The translations under genes and the position numbers were made by a program. This document shows positions 35,388-47,216 of a stretch of 64,000 bases of DNA, piece after piece; the stretch's first letter is position 1; each line of letters opens with the position of its first letter. The notes below the pieces were generated by a model. That model saw only the letters and a program-made list of their open reading frames with translations. It did not search any database and was not told the origin of the DNA. Location: contig NC_134117.1 in assembly GCF_040939455.1 (NCBI RefSeq), forward strand, positions 64,502,501 through 64,566,500, read 5' to 3'. The stretch comes from Microcebus murinus (lineage: Eukaryota; Chordata; Mammalia; Primates; Cheirogaleidae).

Positions 35388-36090
35388 TGAGACAGATACC
35401 CAGTAGTGGAATTGTTGGATCAAATGGTAGATCTACTTGTATTGCTTTGAGGTATCTCCATATTGCTTTCCACAGAGGTTGAACTAGTTTGCAGTCCCAC
35501 CAGCAGTGTAGGACTGTTCTTCTCTCTCTGCATCCACGCCAGCATTTATTGTTTGGGGACTTTTTGATAAAGGCCATTCTCACTGGAGGTAAGTGATATC
35601 TCATTGCAGTTTTGATTTGCATTTCCCTGATGATTAAAAATCTTGAGCATTTTTTCATATGTTTGTTGGCCATTATTCTGTCTTCTTTTGAAAAATTTAT
35701 GTTCATGTCCTTTGCCCACTTTTTGATAGGGTTGTTTGAGTTTTCCTTGCTGATTTTCCTGAGTTCTAAATAGATTGTAGTTATCAGCCCTTTATCAGAT
35801 GTGTAGCTTGCAAAAATTTTCTCCCATTCTGTGGGTTATCTGTTTCTCTCTTAACTATTTCTTTGGCTGTGCAGAAGCTTTTTAATTTGATCAGGTCCCA
35901 TTTACTTATTTTTGTTGCTGGTGTGATTGCCTTTGAAGCCTTCTTCACAAATTCTTTGCCTAGGCCAATGTCTAGAAGAATATTTCCAACATTTTCCTCT
36001 AGAATTCTAATAGTTTCACACCTAAGGTTCAAGTCTATTACCTAGAGTGAGTTGATTTTTGTGAGTGGTTAAAGGTGTGGGTCCTACTCA
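35388..36090 (-). mobile_element. Twin-primed L1, inverted 5' half
   Basis: About 700 bp of L1 ORF2 on the minus strand. It runs from the region with 'aggttcaagtctattaccta' to the segment that encodes [14 protein letters not shown] (near 35510), ending at 'gatacccagtagtggaattg'. The last base of this half on the L1 map adjoins the first base of the plus-strand half at 36091. The L1 therefore carries a 5' inversion as made by twin priming. Confidence 0.92.
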
Positions 36091-36597
36091 AAAGATCAAA
36101 TGACACTCTACAAAAAAGACACTTGCATTTGAATGTTTATAGCAGCAGAATTCACAATTGCAAAGCTGTGGAAATAACCCAAGTGCTCATCAATACATGA
36201 GTGGATTAATAAAATGTGGTATATGTATACCATGGAGTACTATTCAGCTTTAAGGAACAATGGTGATATAGCACCTCTTGTATTTTCCTGGTTAGAGCTG
36301 GAACCCATTCTACTAAGTGAAGTGTCTCAAGAATGGAAAAGCAAGCACCACATGTACTCACCAGCAAATTGGTATTAACGGATCAACACCTAAGTGGATA
36401 TATAGGAATAACATTTATTGGGTGTCAGGCAAATGGGAGGGGGTAGGAGGGGATGGGTATGTACAAACATAATGAGTGAGATGTGCAACGTTTGGGGGAT
36501 GGTCACGCTTGAAGCTCTGACTGGAGGTGGGAGGAGGGGCATGGGCAATATATGTAACCTTAACATTTATACCCCCATAATATGCCAAAATACAAAA
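36091..36597 (+). mobile_element. Twin-primed L1, 3' half
   Basis: It continues the L1 in plus orientation: 'aaagatcaaatgacactcta', 'gaatgtttatagcagcagaa', 'taccatggagtactattcag', 'ccacatgtactcaccagcaa', then the 3'UTR with its G-rich tract and 'ggcaatatatgtaaccttaa', and a weak A-tail. Imperfect target duplication: 'caatagatgagac' left (35382-35394) and 'attatagatgatac' right (about 36597-36611). Confidence 0.92.
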
Positions 36598-36611
36598 TTA
36601 TAGATGATACA

Positions 36612-37028
36612 GACTTGCTAGTAAGAAAATTTTCAGAATAAAGATAACTTTCCTTTTCCTGACTTGGGAAATTAAAATAGAAAATACAGAAAAGTAATCG
36701 GTATTTCATGGGTGGAGAGATGTGTTAAAATTGTGGTCATTGCTTTGGTTAAGATTCTTTAGTCATTTGAGTTTCATTTATTTCTCTGCTTGTAATTGAA
36801 GATCTGCTGTATGCCTTCAGTGAAGTATGGGAAGGCCCATGCTCTAAAATTGTTCATTCTGGCATAATTGTAACTCAATAATATAAGTAAAAATAAATGA
36901 ACCCCAGGCTGGGATGACGAATCCAGCTGGGTCATTGAGATTGGGAAGATAATCTTGAGAGGATGAAGCTTTATTTAGACAGTTCATAAGAAAGCACCCT
37001 TAACTCCACATCCCTATCCTTGCCTAGG
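36612..37028. other. No recognisable feature
   Basis: No supported gene or repeat. Confidence 0.4.
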
Positions 37029-37029
37029 A

Positions 37030-37083
<54 letters not shown>
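37029..37083. repeat. (CA)n microsatellite
   Basis: About 27 uninterrupted CA units. Confidence 0.97.
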
Positions 37084-37086
<3 letters not shown>

Positions 37087-37149
37087 GTTCATCATTGCCA
37101 CTGACACCTGAGAAAATTGCAGATGCAAAAGACAGCCAGATCTTTGCAA

Positions 37150-37560
37150 GGAACTATAAGCATCTCAGTGCTGCTGGGGCACAGAGTGTGAGACAAGTGG
37201 GGTAACAGGAGAGAGAAGTGGGCTGAGCCTTGCATGTTGTGTAAAGGAGTGTGGACTTTATCACAGAGCTGATGGAGTTCTAGCGAAAAGATTTAAAAGG
37301 GAAGAAATTTGGTCAGAATTGCAGCTCAGTGGATGATGGATTTGAACATTTGAACAGGACAGGATTAAAGAAAGTGACAGGAGTAATTCAGATGACCAAC
37401 AATAAAATCTTAGAGCAGCAGCAAACGGCACAGAGTGGAAAGACTGATTGTGGAAATAACCTCAGCAGAATATGATGCTGGCAAATGAGGAGTCTGAGTG
37501 GAGAGAGAGGGAAACAGAAGAGACCAAAATGAGCTCCAGCTTCCTAGAAAACACAAATTG
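37150..37560 (-). mobile_element. Probable L2 LINE fragment, antisense
   Basis: 'gccttgcatgttgtgtaaag', 'gagtgtggactttatcacag', 'agctgatggagttctagcga', 'gaagaaatttggtcagaatt' and 'ccaaaatgagctccagcttc' parallel the reversed L2 region (gggccttgtaggccatgg..., ggactttggattttat..., tgacatgatctg...). Confidence 0.55.
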
Positions 37561-37689
37561 AAGTGAGATGAAAAGATTTGAAGAGTCTGGTTTCCTTGTT
37601 TCCTTGGGCAAGAAGCCCCGATGCCACAGTAATAAGAGCCAAAGCTTGGAACTGCTGAGCAAGTCCAGAAACTATTGTCTGTGCTTTAC

Positions 37690-37845
37690 AGAGAGTAACT
37701 CATTTCATCTGTCTACAGCTTGCAGATGAGAATACCACGCTCAGAGTTCATGGAACCTGCGTGAAATCGCACAGCAGGGGCGTGAGCCGAGCATAGGCCT
37801 TGCGGTTTCAGAATCTGGGTTCCAGAGTCTGTGCTCTTGCTGCCT
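37690..37845 (-). mobile_element. MIR SINE with retained CpGs, antisense
   Basis: 'gcagatgagaataccacgct', 'tgcgtgaaatcgcacagcag' and 'gtctgtgctcttgctgcctg' are reversed MIR blocks. Six CpGs survive in about 80 bp, unusual because methylated MIR CpGs normally decay. Confidence 0.75.
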
Positions 37846-38165
37846 GCACTTCTCGACTTACAGTTCCGATCCGGCAGGCTGGGCCAAGGGTCAACCCGTC
37901 CCCAGCGCCACACGTACCCGCCTGTTTGCTGCTTATTCCATTGCAGAAAGGGCAGCAATGTCCACAGGCTGAGGCTGCTGGAGTGGAGTGGACAGAGAGA
38001 GCTCTGTCAGCTTCTGGGCTGTGGTCCAAACGCCAGTCCTTTCCCGCTGTATCACCAGGTCCGTGATGACAGCCTCTGACCACATCTGTGACAAATGCTT
38101 TTGCGGATGCTCCCAGTGCAGTGGGTTGGCGTCCATCTGCTAAAGCTGTACTTTCTCCAGGTGAT
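37846..38165. promoter_or_regulatory. CpG-rich patch, candidate element
   Basis: With the neighbouring MIR this patch holds about 18 CpGs in 400 bp, 13 of them in 37730-37925, in a CpG-poor window. Open frames exist on both strands (a 122-codon minus frame at 37808-38176, an 88-codon plus frame) but none has a recognisable domain. Higher GC alone lengthens chance frames. It could be a small regulatory element or an unannotated exon. The sequence alone does not decide. Confidence 0.3.
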
Positions 38166-38169
38166 AGCA

Positions 38170-39145
38170 GAAACACCTAAAGTCTCTCCCTTTTTTTTTT
38201 CCTCAGAAGAATTGAAAATGAAATGCAGGGTTCATTCCCTGGTGAAATCTCTTCTCATATATTAGCTCAGGTGGTAGAAAGGTAACAAGCCACAGAAGCT
38301 GTTACCAGCAGCAGTGGAATATTGTCTATTTCTTTATATGCTCATTTTTTTGGTCTGTTTTTTTCTATGTTGTCGATATAATAGTAAATATTCTTTTATT
38401 TTCTTGTGTATAAAAGAGTCAAGAGTTTCACACATATATATGTATTTCAGCATGTCAGCGATAGATTAACCACGTTCAACAAAGGGAATTTGTTGAATTT
38501 GCAAAGTAAGGAAAAGCACATTGTTGGGGTGTGGGGTGGAGACAGGAGTGCATAGGAAGAACCCTAATGAAAACTAATGTGTAAACGTTGCATAGTGGGA
38601 AAACAATCAGCTCAGCAGGCTACTTAAAAGTTACAAAACAGTCCTTATCAACAAAAGAGTGCAGAGTTTCAAGAATAAAAGAGTGATTGAGAATGTGTGT
38701 TGAAGAAAGGTGGATCAATAAGAGTAGGACCAAAACTAAAAAAATCCATTGCATCTGCACATAATAGGATGACTAGTTTCCTTAATGATACCAGTCCTCT
38801 GCTTATTGATGTGGGTTGGGGAATAAAAAGGAGATGACGGAGTGACACAAAGTTTGATTACATTAGGGGAAATTTTGACATTATTAAAATAAGTTAACAC
38901 CGATAGAAAATTTGATTGCCTACCTAGAATATCTGAAAACATTTAAGAAATCCTACTAAAACCATCAGAGTTGAGTAAATTGGTTGAATATACATTCTGT
39001 GCATATATACCAAGAGCTTCTCTATTCACTAGGATAGTTAGTTGTGTAATACAGTGGAAAATTAGCTGTAATCAACATAGTAACATAAATATGAATCACT
39101 CAATATTTACCATAAGCAACAGACTAATGAAAGCATATTAAAAAT
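38170..39145. other. No recognisable feature
   Basis: AT-rich sequence, nothing supported. A poly-T/'cctcag' at 38190-38205 resembles a splice acceptor but leads into no useful frame. Confidence 0.4.
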
Positions 39146-39241
39146 ATGTAATATGGGACTTCTGTTTTCAAGAAGATATTATAGACATATATTCCCATAT
39201 TCTTAGTAATAAATACAATTAAAACCCTGGATACTATATGT

Positions 39242-39537
39242 CTTTTTTTTTTTTTTTTTTGACACAGAGTCTTACTCTGTTGCCCAGGCTAGAGTGCTAT
39301 GGCATCAGCCTAGCTCACAGCAACTTCAAATTCCTAGGCTCAAGCAATCTTCTTGCCTCAGCCTCTTGAATAGCTGGGACTACAGGCATGTGCCACCATG
39401 CCTGGCTAGTTTTTTTTTAATTTTTATCTGTCTGGTTAATTTCTTTCTATTTTTTAGTAGAGACATGGTGGTGTTCTTGCTGAGGCTGGTCTTGAATTCC
39501 TGGCCTCAAGTGATCCTCCTGCCTTGGCCTCCCAGAA
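39242..39537 (-). mobile_element. Alu, antisense, 5'-truncated
   Basis: T-run at 39243-39260, then 'gacacagagtcttactctgt' through 'gccttggcctcccag', where it stops about 30 bp short of the usual Alu start. Target duplication 'accctggatactatatgt' (39224-39241) against 'accctggatattatgtaa' (39542-39559), imperfect. Confidence 0.93.
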
Positions 39538-40765
39538 AAAAACCCTGGATATTATGTAAAACAAACATAAGGAGAGTCAGAAAGTACAAGAGGAGGAGAA
39601 GACAAACCAGCTAAAGACTTTGGGACCTGAGAAATGACATGGTGGTGAATTTCCTGTGCTTTCATTTTTGCCTCATATATCCCATATTTGGAGCTGAAAA
39701 AGATAGTAACCCAGAAATGCCAATGCACAAGGGGTGAAAATGACAAAGAAAACAGGAAAAGGGCAGCCTAGTCATATTTAGACAATAATTGCTCTATTCA
39801 GTCAAAACCCACAAAGCCTGTGGCCTTACCACAACCATGCCAGCAAAGGCCATGCCGGGAGGCTTCTACCACACAGAAGCTCCAGTGAGGCACCACAAGG
39901 ACCTCGCTAGGATGATATATTAAAAAAGGACCGATTAGAAATGTGAGAATTTCATCCCAATCAGCTGGTAATAACCACACCCCCGATAGTGTCCATGGAC
40001 ATGCTATACAGACTACAATAGACTTCCACCGTACCCAGAGGTAGCAAAGTGCCCATCTCTCTGCCTCTGCAAACTGGAGTTGTGTCAGACAAGGTAGAGT
40101 CAGAAATTTCACCATCACTCTGTGATATCAAGGCCATCCTCACTGGAGTCTCCACTGAGACCACAGAAAAAACTAGCTAAAACAAAATATTTCAATAAGA
40201 TTCAGAGTCTTATAACTTAATACAAAAAGATCCAGGTTTAACTGGAAATTACTTTTCATAACCAGAACCAGGAAGATCTCAAACTGAATAAAAAAAGACA
40301 GTCAATAGATTTCAACAGCAAGATTCTAGAGATGTTGAAACCATATTACAAAGATTTTAAAGCAGCCATGGTAAAAATGCTTCAATAAGAAGTACAGGCA
40401 TGCTTGAAACAAGTGAAATAAATACAATGTCCTAACAAAAAATTAAAGTCTCCATAAAGAAACAAAAGAGATGAAGAAACAAATAGAAATCTCAGAAAAT
40501 AAAAATATAGTAATCAAAATAAAAACTCAGTAAATGGGCTCAATAGCAGAATGGAGGGAAGAGGGGATTAGTGAATTGGAAGACAGAACAGTAAAAATTA
40601 CCAAATCTGAACACCATGAGAAAGCAGACTGAAAAACAAACAAGTAAGAGAGTCTCAGAGACTGTGAGATTATAACAAAATATTTACAATTCATATCTGA
40701 GCACTGGAAGGGGAGGGTTAGCTGGGCGAAATAATGACCAAAAACTTTCTGAATTAGGCAAGATA

Positions 40766-40848
40766 TGAGGCCTGTCCAGAAAGTATCTGGCCACGTACTA
40801 TGAACACATTATATTAACAAAGGCTGGATACTTTCTGGACAGACACTG
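40766..40848. mobile_element. Mariner-like palindromic MITE, copy 2
   Basis: An 83-bp element between TA dinucleotides (40764-40765, 40849-40850). 'ctgtccagaaagtatctggc' on the left and 'gctggatactttctggacag' on the right form a near-perfect inverted repeat. Reverse-complemented, it aligns along its whole length with 17576-17664. It lies in the L1M ORF1 region, so it is younger than that L1M. Better conserved than copy 1. Confidence 0.82.
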
Positions 40849-42464
40849 TACATAACATGCAGATTAAAGAAGCTGAGAAAAATGCAAGCAGGATAAGCCC
40901 AAAGAAATATATATCTGACAAGCATAACTAACCTAAAAATTAAATAAAATAAAAGGAGTCTTAAAAATAGCCAGGGAAAATGGCACCTTACCTATAGAGG
41001 AAAAATAATTCAAATAATATCAGATTTCTCTTTAGAAACCATAGGGCCCAGAGTAAGTGGAACAATATATTTTTTTAAGTACTGGAGGAACAAAGAAAAC
41101 AAAACAAAAATATCAACCCAGGTACTAATATCCAGCAAAAATATCCTTCAAGAATGGAAGGAAATCAAGACATTCTTAGCTGAAACAAAAATAATAGAAT
41201 TTGTTGCCAGCATACCTACCCTAACTAACAACAGCAAAAAGATGTTTTCTCTACAGAAAAAAAAAAAATAATAATAGTAAAAGAAGGAACCTTGGAACAT
41301 CAGGAAAGAGGAAAGAACATGATCAGCAAAAATATGGGCAAATAAAATAGGTTTTCCTTTTTTTTGAGTTTCTAAATTATGTTTGACAGGTAAAGAAAAA
41401 TATACTCTCTGATACAGTTCTAAATATATGTAAAGAAGTTTTATAAGGCAGTGATATTATAAAAGAACAGAGTAAAGCCCATTTTAGCCCATTAGATATA
41501 AAGGGAGATAAGTTTTCTATACTTAATTCCAACTGATAGATGATGATGTCAATAGATTGTGATATGTTATACATATAAAGCACAACATTCTAGAGTAACC
41601 AGAAAAAAGCTATACAGAGACACATTTGAAAACACTCAAGGAGTCAGGAAAAAGAAAACAAGGAAATAAAAGGCTAAAAGAACAAACATAATCAAAAATA
41701 AAATGGCAGATTTAAATGTTAATATATCAGTAGTTATATTAAATATAAAGGGTCTATGTACATCAATTACAAGACAAAGATTGCCAGAGTTGGATAACAT
41801 TTATGATCCAGATATATGCTGCTACAAGAAGCTCAGAAAGAAAGCAATATAGGTAGATTCAAGGTACAACAATGGAAAAATATATATCATGCAAACATTA
41901 ATCAAAGGAAATTAATGAAATGTTCATTGTGTTCTTTGAACACAATGGAATTAAACTAAAATTAAATTCAAAAGATAATAAAAAATTTTCAAACACCTGA
42001 AAACAACATAGTTCTAAATCATGTATGGGTCAAGAAGGAAGTCTTGAGAAAATTTTTTAAAAACTGAGAGAAACGAAAATATAACATAACAAGATCTGTG
42101 GGGCACAGCTAAAACAATGATGAGAGTGAAATTTACAGCATGAAATCCATATAATGAGAAATAGGGGAAAGTTTCAAATTAATAATCTAAGCTTGTAAAG
42201 CAAGACCCTAAAAAAAAGAATAGAAAACAAACCCAAAGCAGGTAATGTAGGAAATAATAAATATAAGATAGAAAGAAATGAAATTGAAAATAGGAAAACA
42301 ATAAAGAAAATCAACAAAACAAAAATTTCTTTTTAAAGATCAATAAAGTACACCATCTTTTAGAAAGATGAGCAAAGCGAAAAAAAGAGATGACACAAAT
42401 TACCAATATTAGGAAAGATTCAGGATATCAATACCGTACTTGGCAATATAAAAAATATACTAGA

Positions 42465-42800
42465 GGCCGGGCGCTGTGGCTCACGCCTGTAATCCTAGCT
42501 CTTGGGAGGCCGAGGCGGGCGGATTGCTCAAGGTCAGGAGTTCAAAACCAGCCTGAGCAAGAGCGAGACCCCGTCTCTACTATAAATAGAAAGAAATTAA
42601 TTGGCCAACTGATATATATATAAAAAAAAAATTAGCCGGGCATGGTGGCGCATGCCTGTAGTCCCAGCTACCGGGGAGGCTGAGGCAGAAGGATCACTCG
42701 AGCCCAGGAGTTTGAGGTTGCTGTGAGCTAGGCTGACGCCACGGCACTCACTCTAGCCTGGGCAACAAAGCGAGACTCTGTCTCAAAAAAAAAAAAAAAA
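42465..42800 (+). mobile_element. Alu (strepsirrhine type), sense, full length
   Basis: It starts 'ggccgggcgctgtggctcac', has the middle 'tataaatagaaagaaatt' and 'ttggccaactgatatata', and ends in an 18-bp A-tail. CpGs are well retained (gccgaggcgggcgg, agagcgagaccccgtc), so it is among the youngest Alus here. Perfect target duplication 'aatatactaga' (42454-42464, 42801-42811). An internal RNA polymerase III promoter would lie in the left monomer. Confidence 0.97.
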
Positions 42801-44514
42801 AATATACTAGAAAGATACTCGACTCTGTAGACATAACTTTGAAAATTTAAACAATATGCACCAAATCTTAAAAAAATTACAAAAAACAACAAGTCACCCA
42901 ATATGAAATTCATAATAAGAATAGTCCTATCGTTATTATGGAAATCAAATTAATGATTTAAAAATTACCAAGGAAAAATTACTTCAGGACCAGACAGTTT
43001 CATGGGAAAATTATATCAAACATTTAAATAACACCAATAGTATACAATCTCTTTCAAAAAATAGAAAAGGGTGCTTTCTAACTTATTTCATGAAGTTAGC
43101 ATTGCCCTATACAAAAAATGGACTATGTCAGTACAAAAAATAAATAAAAGAAAGAAAGAAAGAAAACTACAAGTCAATATCTCTCATGAATATAGAGGGG
43201 AAAATGTTTAACAAACTATGAGCAAGTAGACTTTAGCAGTCTAGAAAAAGAATTATACATGATGACCATGTGGAGTCTATACCAGGCATGCCCGGCTGGG
43301 GCAATCTTCAAAAATCAATTAATGTCATTCAGCATATTAACCAGCTAAAAAACTAAAATCACATGGTCATATCAACTGATGTAGAAAAACTATTTGGCGA
43401 AATTAAACATTCATGACAAAAACTCTCAGAAATATAGGAACAGAGGAAAATTTTGTCGAACTTATAAAGAGCATGCACAACAAGCTTACAGCTAACATTC
43501 CCGCTAATGGTGAAAGACTGAATACTTTTCACCTAAGATTGGGAGCAAGGCAAGGATGTCTGCCCTCAAGAAGCTTTGTCGACATGGTGCTTCTGAGCCC
43601 ATGCAGCAAGGCAAGAAGATTAAATAAAAATATACAGCTTGGAAAGGACAAAATAAATTTCCCTACTTGTAGATAACATAGTTATCTATGTAGAAAACCA
43701 CAAATAATCTGCAATAAATAAACAGATCAAAAGTCAAATGAAAATATTCTTAGAATTAATAGGTGAGCTTAGCAGGAATGCAGGGGGAAAAAGATGCTTA
43801 GGTTGGCAGTTTCTTTAAAAGAACTAAACCTATAACTACAATATGACCCAGAAATTGCATTCCTGGGCATTTATCCCAAAGAAATGAAGACTTAACTTCA
43901 CACGAAATCTATACATGAATATTTATAGCAGCTTCATCTGTAGTAGCCAAAATCTGGAAACATCCCAGATGTCCTTCTGCAGGTGAATGGTTAAACAAAC
44001 TGTAGTAAATCCTGATCATGGAACATTACTTAACAATAAAAAATAATGAACTACTGAAGCACACAACAGTTTGAATGAGTCTCCAGGAATGATTCTGATT
44101 GAAAAAAGGCAATCCTAAAAGGTTAATAGTGTACAGTTCCCTTTTTATAGCATTCTTGAAATGAGTAATTTATAGAAATTTAGAACAGATTAGTTTCCAA
44201 AGTTTAAAGAGGAATGGGAGCGAAACAAAAGTAAGTGTACAACATTATAAAAGTGCAACATAAAAGATCCTTGGGATGATTGAGCTGATGGAAATATCTT
44301 TCATCTTTATAGCATCAATGTCAATACCCCGCTTGTGATATTATATACAAACCGGTGAATAAAGATGTTTTACCTCAAAAGGTGTTATCATTTGGGAAAA
44401 CTAGTTAAGTATACACAGGATTGCTTTCTACTATTTTTCCCAATTGCATTCGAATCTATGATTATTTCAAATTAATAAAAATCTTAAATAAATGTTAAAA
44501 TAAAAATATACATA

Positions 44515-45030
44515 TACACGAATGCATCTATCATCTATGTAGCTGTTAATCTACCTAATCTTTTTCCTTGATAAAATGTCTCATTATTACAAAATGTCAG
44601 TTTTCACCTGCATTTTTATTAAAAGAAACTTTGAACCCAAATACCACTAAAATATCTTAATAAAACAGTTATTTTAATTAAGAAAAAATAATTTAAATGT
44701 TAAGAAAAGGCTTTAAAAGTGATAGAAAATTTAAGAACATATTGAACAAATAGTACTAGTGGAAGAGTATCAATATATATTTTTAAATTATGAAAATGGA
44801 ATAAGTGTGCCAATGGATCAGGAATAAAAAATCAAGTAGAAAATATTTTAAAAGTTGATTTATGTATAAATGTGTTTAGATATCGATATACAGAACAGAT
44901 AGATATAAATTAGTATTAAATAAAAGATGCACTCAATATAGGAACAGAGCAATTTGATAAGATTAAGAAAAACAAAAGACAGATTCCCTAATCTTTGCCA
45001 TACATATATGAACATAAAAGAATCCAAACT
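44515..45030. other. No recognisable feature
   Basis: Very AT-rich sequence; nothing supported. Confidence 0.4.
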
Positions 45031-45034
45031 GCGT

Positions 45035-45660
45035 AATATAATTTCAAGTGGTTTATTCTGAGTCAAATAAGTGCAACCACAGTCTGGAGAGCCATGTCCA
45101 AGAAGACTTGAGCGAGTGGCCTTGCCATGGTTGGTTAACAGTTTGATTGTGTACATTTTAGGAGACAGGAATTAAATGTAAAGTCATAAATCAATACATG
45201 GAAGTCATACATTGATATGTCCTGAAAAGTCAGGACATCTCAAAGCAGAGGATTCTAGGTTATAGGTGGGTTTAAAGATTCTTTGGTATGTATTAATAAT
45301 TGGTTAAAGAAATGAAACTTTGTTTAAAGACTTGAAACATTTTAAGTTGAGGAAATCTGTTAATCAGAGAAAAAACTGGACTTATACTGGACACAAACAA
45401 GATGCAAATGATCTGTTAAGTGAATTAATGACATGCAGGTGTAGGTTAGCCTTTGTGTTACATGGCTTTAGGTCTGCTAATAATTTTGTATCTTATTGTT
45501 ACAAAGAATAATTCCAAAAGGGACAGGGCATGTCTGACCTCCCTTCTCCTTATGGCCATCAACTCAGCTTTAAGGTCTTTTTGTGTGTGTGTGTGTGGGG
45601 GGTCCCCTTGGCCATGAGGAGGTCTATTCAGGTGGCTGGGGAGTCTTAAGTTTTTATGTC
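45035..45660. mobile_element. Possible LTR-like element, unassigned
   Basis: 'gtggtttattctgagtcaaa', 'agtcaggacatctcaaagca', 'ttctaggttataggtgggtt', 'taattggttaaagaaatgaa' and 'gacagggcatgtctgacctc' recall a class of mammalian ERV LTR. I cannot name it or set its ends. A short (TG)n lies at 45582-45599. Confidence 0.35.
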
Positions 45661-45799
45661 AGTTCACACATAGAAGTGAACTCCAGATAAATTAATGTAA
45701 AAATAAATGACAAAAGAATTAGAAACATAAATAGGAAACTCCACTTTATAATTTTGCTGCAGGAAGGCCTTCTTACTTATTTTTATCTATTTATTTAAT

Positions 45800-46700
45800 T
45801 TGAATACATAATAAATTAACTGTAGTCCTGATTTAAAAGCATAAAAGGATATATGATGAAAAGTTTCCTTTCCTCTTGTACCCAGCTCAGTTCTGCCCCT
45901 TATGAGCAACTAGGGTTAATAGTTTCATGTAAAACCTTCCAAGTACATTACATCCAAACATAAGTAAAAATGTGCACTTGTATTTCTCATTTTTATGTAA
46001 ATAGAAGCATACCATTCACACTGCTTAGAACTTTTTTTCCCACTTAACAATTTGTCTCTGGAATGACAATAGCTAACACTTACATAGCACTAACGTGTGT
46101 ATGAGGTACTATTCTGAACACTTTTCAAGTATTTATTTGTGTAATCCTTAATAACAATCCTATGAGGGAGACAATATTATCATTTTCATTTTTCAGATAA
46201 GAAAAATGATATGCAGAGGGCTTAAGTTCCTCTTGTTCAATGTTCACGTTTAAAATCCAAGCTTTAAAATATGATACTTTAATGTGTTGATACCATTCCA
46301 TATTAGCATATACAGAGCTTTCTCTTTTTCTATGGCTGCAAAGTACTGTGTTGTATAGATGTACTGTAACTTATAAAACTGGTTGCCTATTGATGTTATT
46401 TCTATCTCTTGTTATTTTAAAAAAAAGCTACAATGGATATACATGTAGTACTTCTCTTTGCACTTATATGAAATGCAGAAAAATTTGCCAGAAGTGGAAT
46501 TCAGGGTAAAGGAGCATGAGCTTTTATAATTTAGACAGATATTTGCCAAATTGTTTTTCATTTTGGGTTGTGTCAATCAATATTAAGAACCAAAAACAAG
46601 GTTGAAAGGATACAAAAAAATTTACTACTACACTTTTTTTTCCCTTTGGTAATTGGATAATGGGTGATTTTTTCAAAATTGCCTATTATATTTTGTTTTC
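45800..46700 (-). mobile_element. Old L1M 3' region, antisense
   Basis: 'catttttatgtaaatagaag', 'cccacttaacaatttgtctc' and, after a MIR, 'gcatatacagagctttctct', 'ctatggctgcaaagtactgt', 'atggatatacatgtagtact' and 'gccagaagtggaattcaggg' are the reversed 3' region of an old L1M. No coding frame is left. Confidence 0.6.
46065..46250 (-). mobile_element. MIR SINE, antisense, inside L1M
   Basis: 'atagctaacacttacatagc', 'aatccttaataacaatccta' and 'ctatgagggagacaatatta' are reversed MIR blocks. L1M sequence on both sides suggests insertion into it. Confidence 0.7.
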
Positions 46701-46841
46701 TATTTTATATATGTGAAAGATCAATTTGTGTCTTTCCTTTGCATTTTTCTTCCCAATCTACCTCCACCCCAATTCCCACACATTCCCTATATTCACACTT
46801 TTAAAAATCAGGCTTTTATTTTTAAATTATTCTAACTTCAG

Positions 46842-47216
46842 CTTTTTTTTTTTTTTTTTTTTTCAGGGCAGAAGAAAGAGCACTTTGAAGTCAGTATGCT
46901 TTCCTACCTTCGTAAAAACCTATTCTTGTTGAAGAGATTGGTATTTATCAAGAATCCATTAGCCTTTTTGAGAGAGAAGGAAGGAACAAGTGGCCCTTGG
47001 ATTGCAATGAGAGTCGCTGCCTTTGGGGTATTTGCGCTGGTGGGGGACACTGGGGTGCTCCTTGGCCGCAGCTCCTTGATAAAGTGGCAAGATTGTAGAG
47101 GCAATGACAACACGCTGATCAAGGAGAGGAAGACCAGAAGCACAGGGGACCGTGGCCTCCTTACAGGGTCCTGTGACACAAAAATGTTTCCCAAAGGGCC
47201 CATCCAGAAGTATTGA
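46842..47216 (+). other. Unexplained open stretch after a splice-like site
   Basis: A T22 tract runs into 'cag' (46866), as a splice acceptor would. The frame then stays open for 116 codons to a TGA-class stop at 47214-47216, with an ATG at 46896. The product has no domain I recognise: a basic N-terminal part, then a Gly/Leu/Val-rich stretch near residues 40-58. In an AT-rich region such an open frame is mildly unusual. The poly-T could equally be a retroelement tail. No second exon or codon signature supports a gene, so I do not call a CDS. Confidence 0.2.

Larger units (their letters stand above)
39150..44510 (+). mobile_element. Old L1M LINE, sense, internally deleted
   Basis: A 5'UTR-like part runs from about 39150 to 40300. 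ORF1 remnants include 'gaattggaagacagaacagt' (40573), 'aaaaatagccagggaaaatg' and 'aaaatatccttcaagaatgg' (41138). The ORF2 start lies near 41730 ('tatattaaatataaagggtc'). The fingers/palm region is at 42960-43780. Then there is a jump of about 1.5 kb in L1 terms to the 3' region at 43800 ('atatgacccagaaattgcat', 'tttatagcagcttcatctgt'), ending at 44510 with an A-rich tail. The RT core and C-terminal region between them are deleted. Interrupted by two Alus and MITE copy 2. Confidence 0.75.

Noticed and set aside
37808..38176. 122-codon minus-strand frame as a gene
   Set aside because: It lies in a locally GC-rich patch with open frames on both strands; no recognisable domain or splice structure.
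38185..38215. Splice-acceptor-like poly-T/cctcag
   Set aside because: The following sequence has no extended open frame and no donor that I could pair with it.
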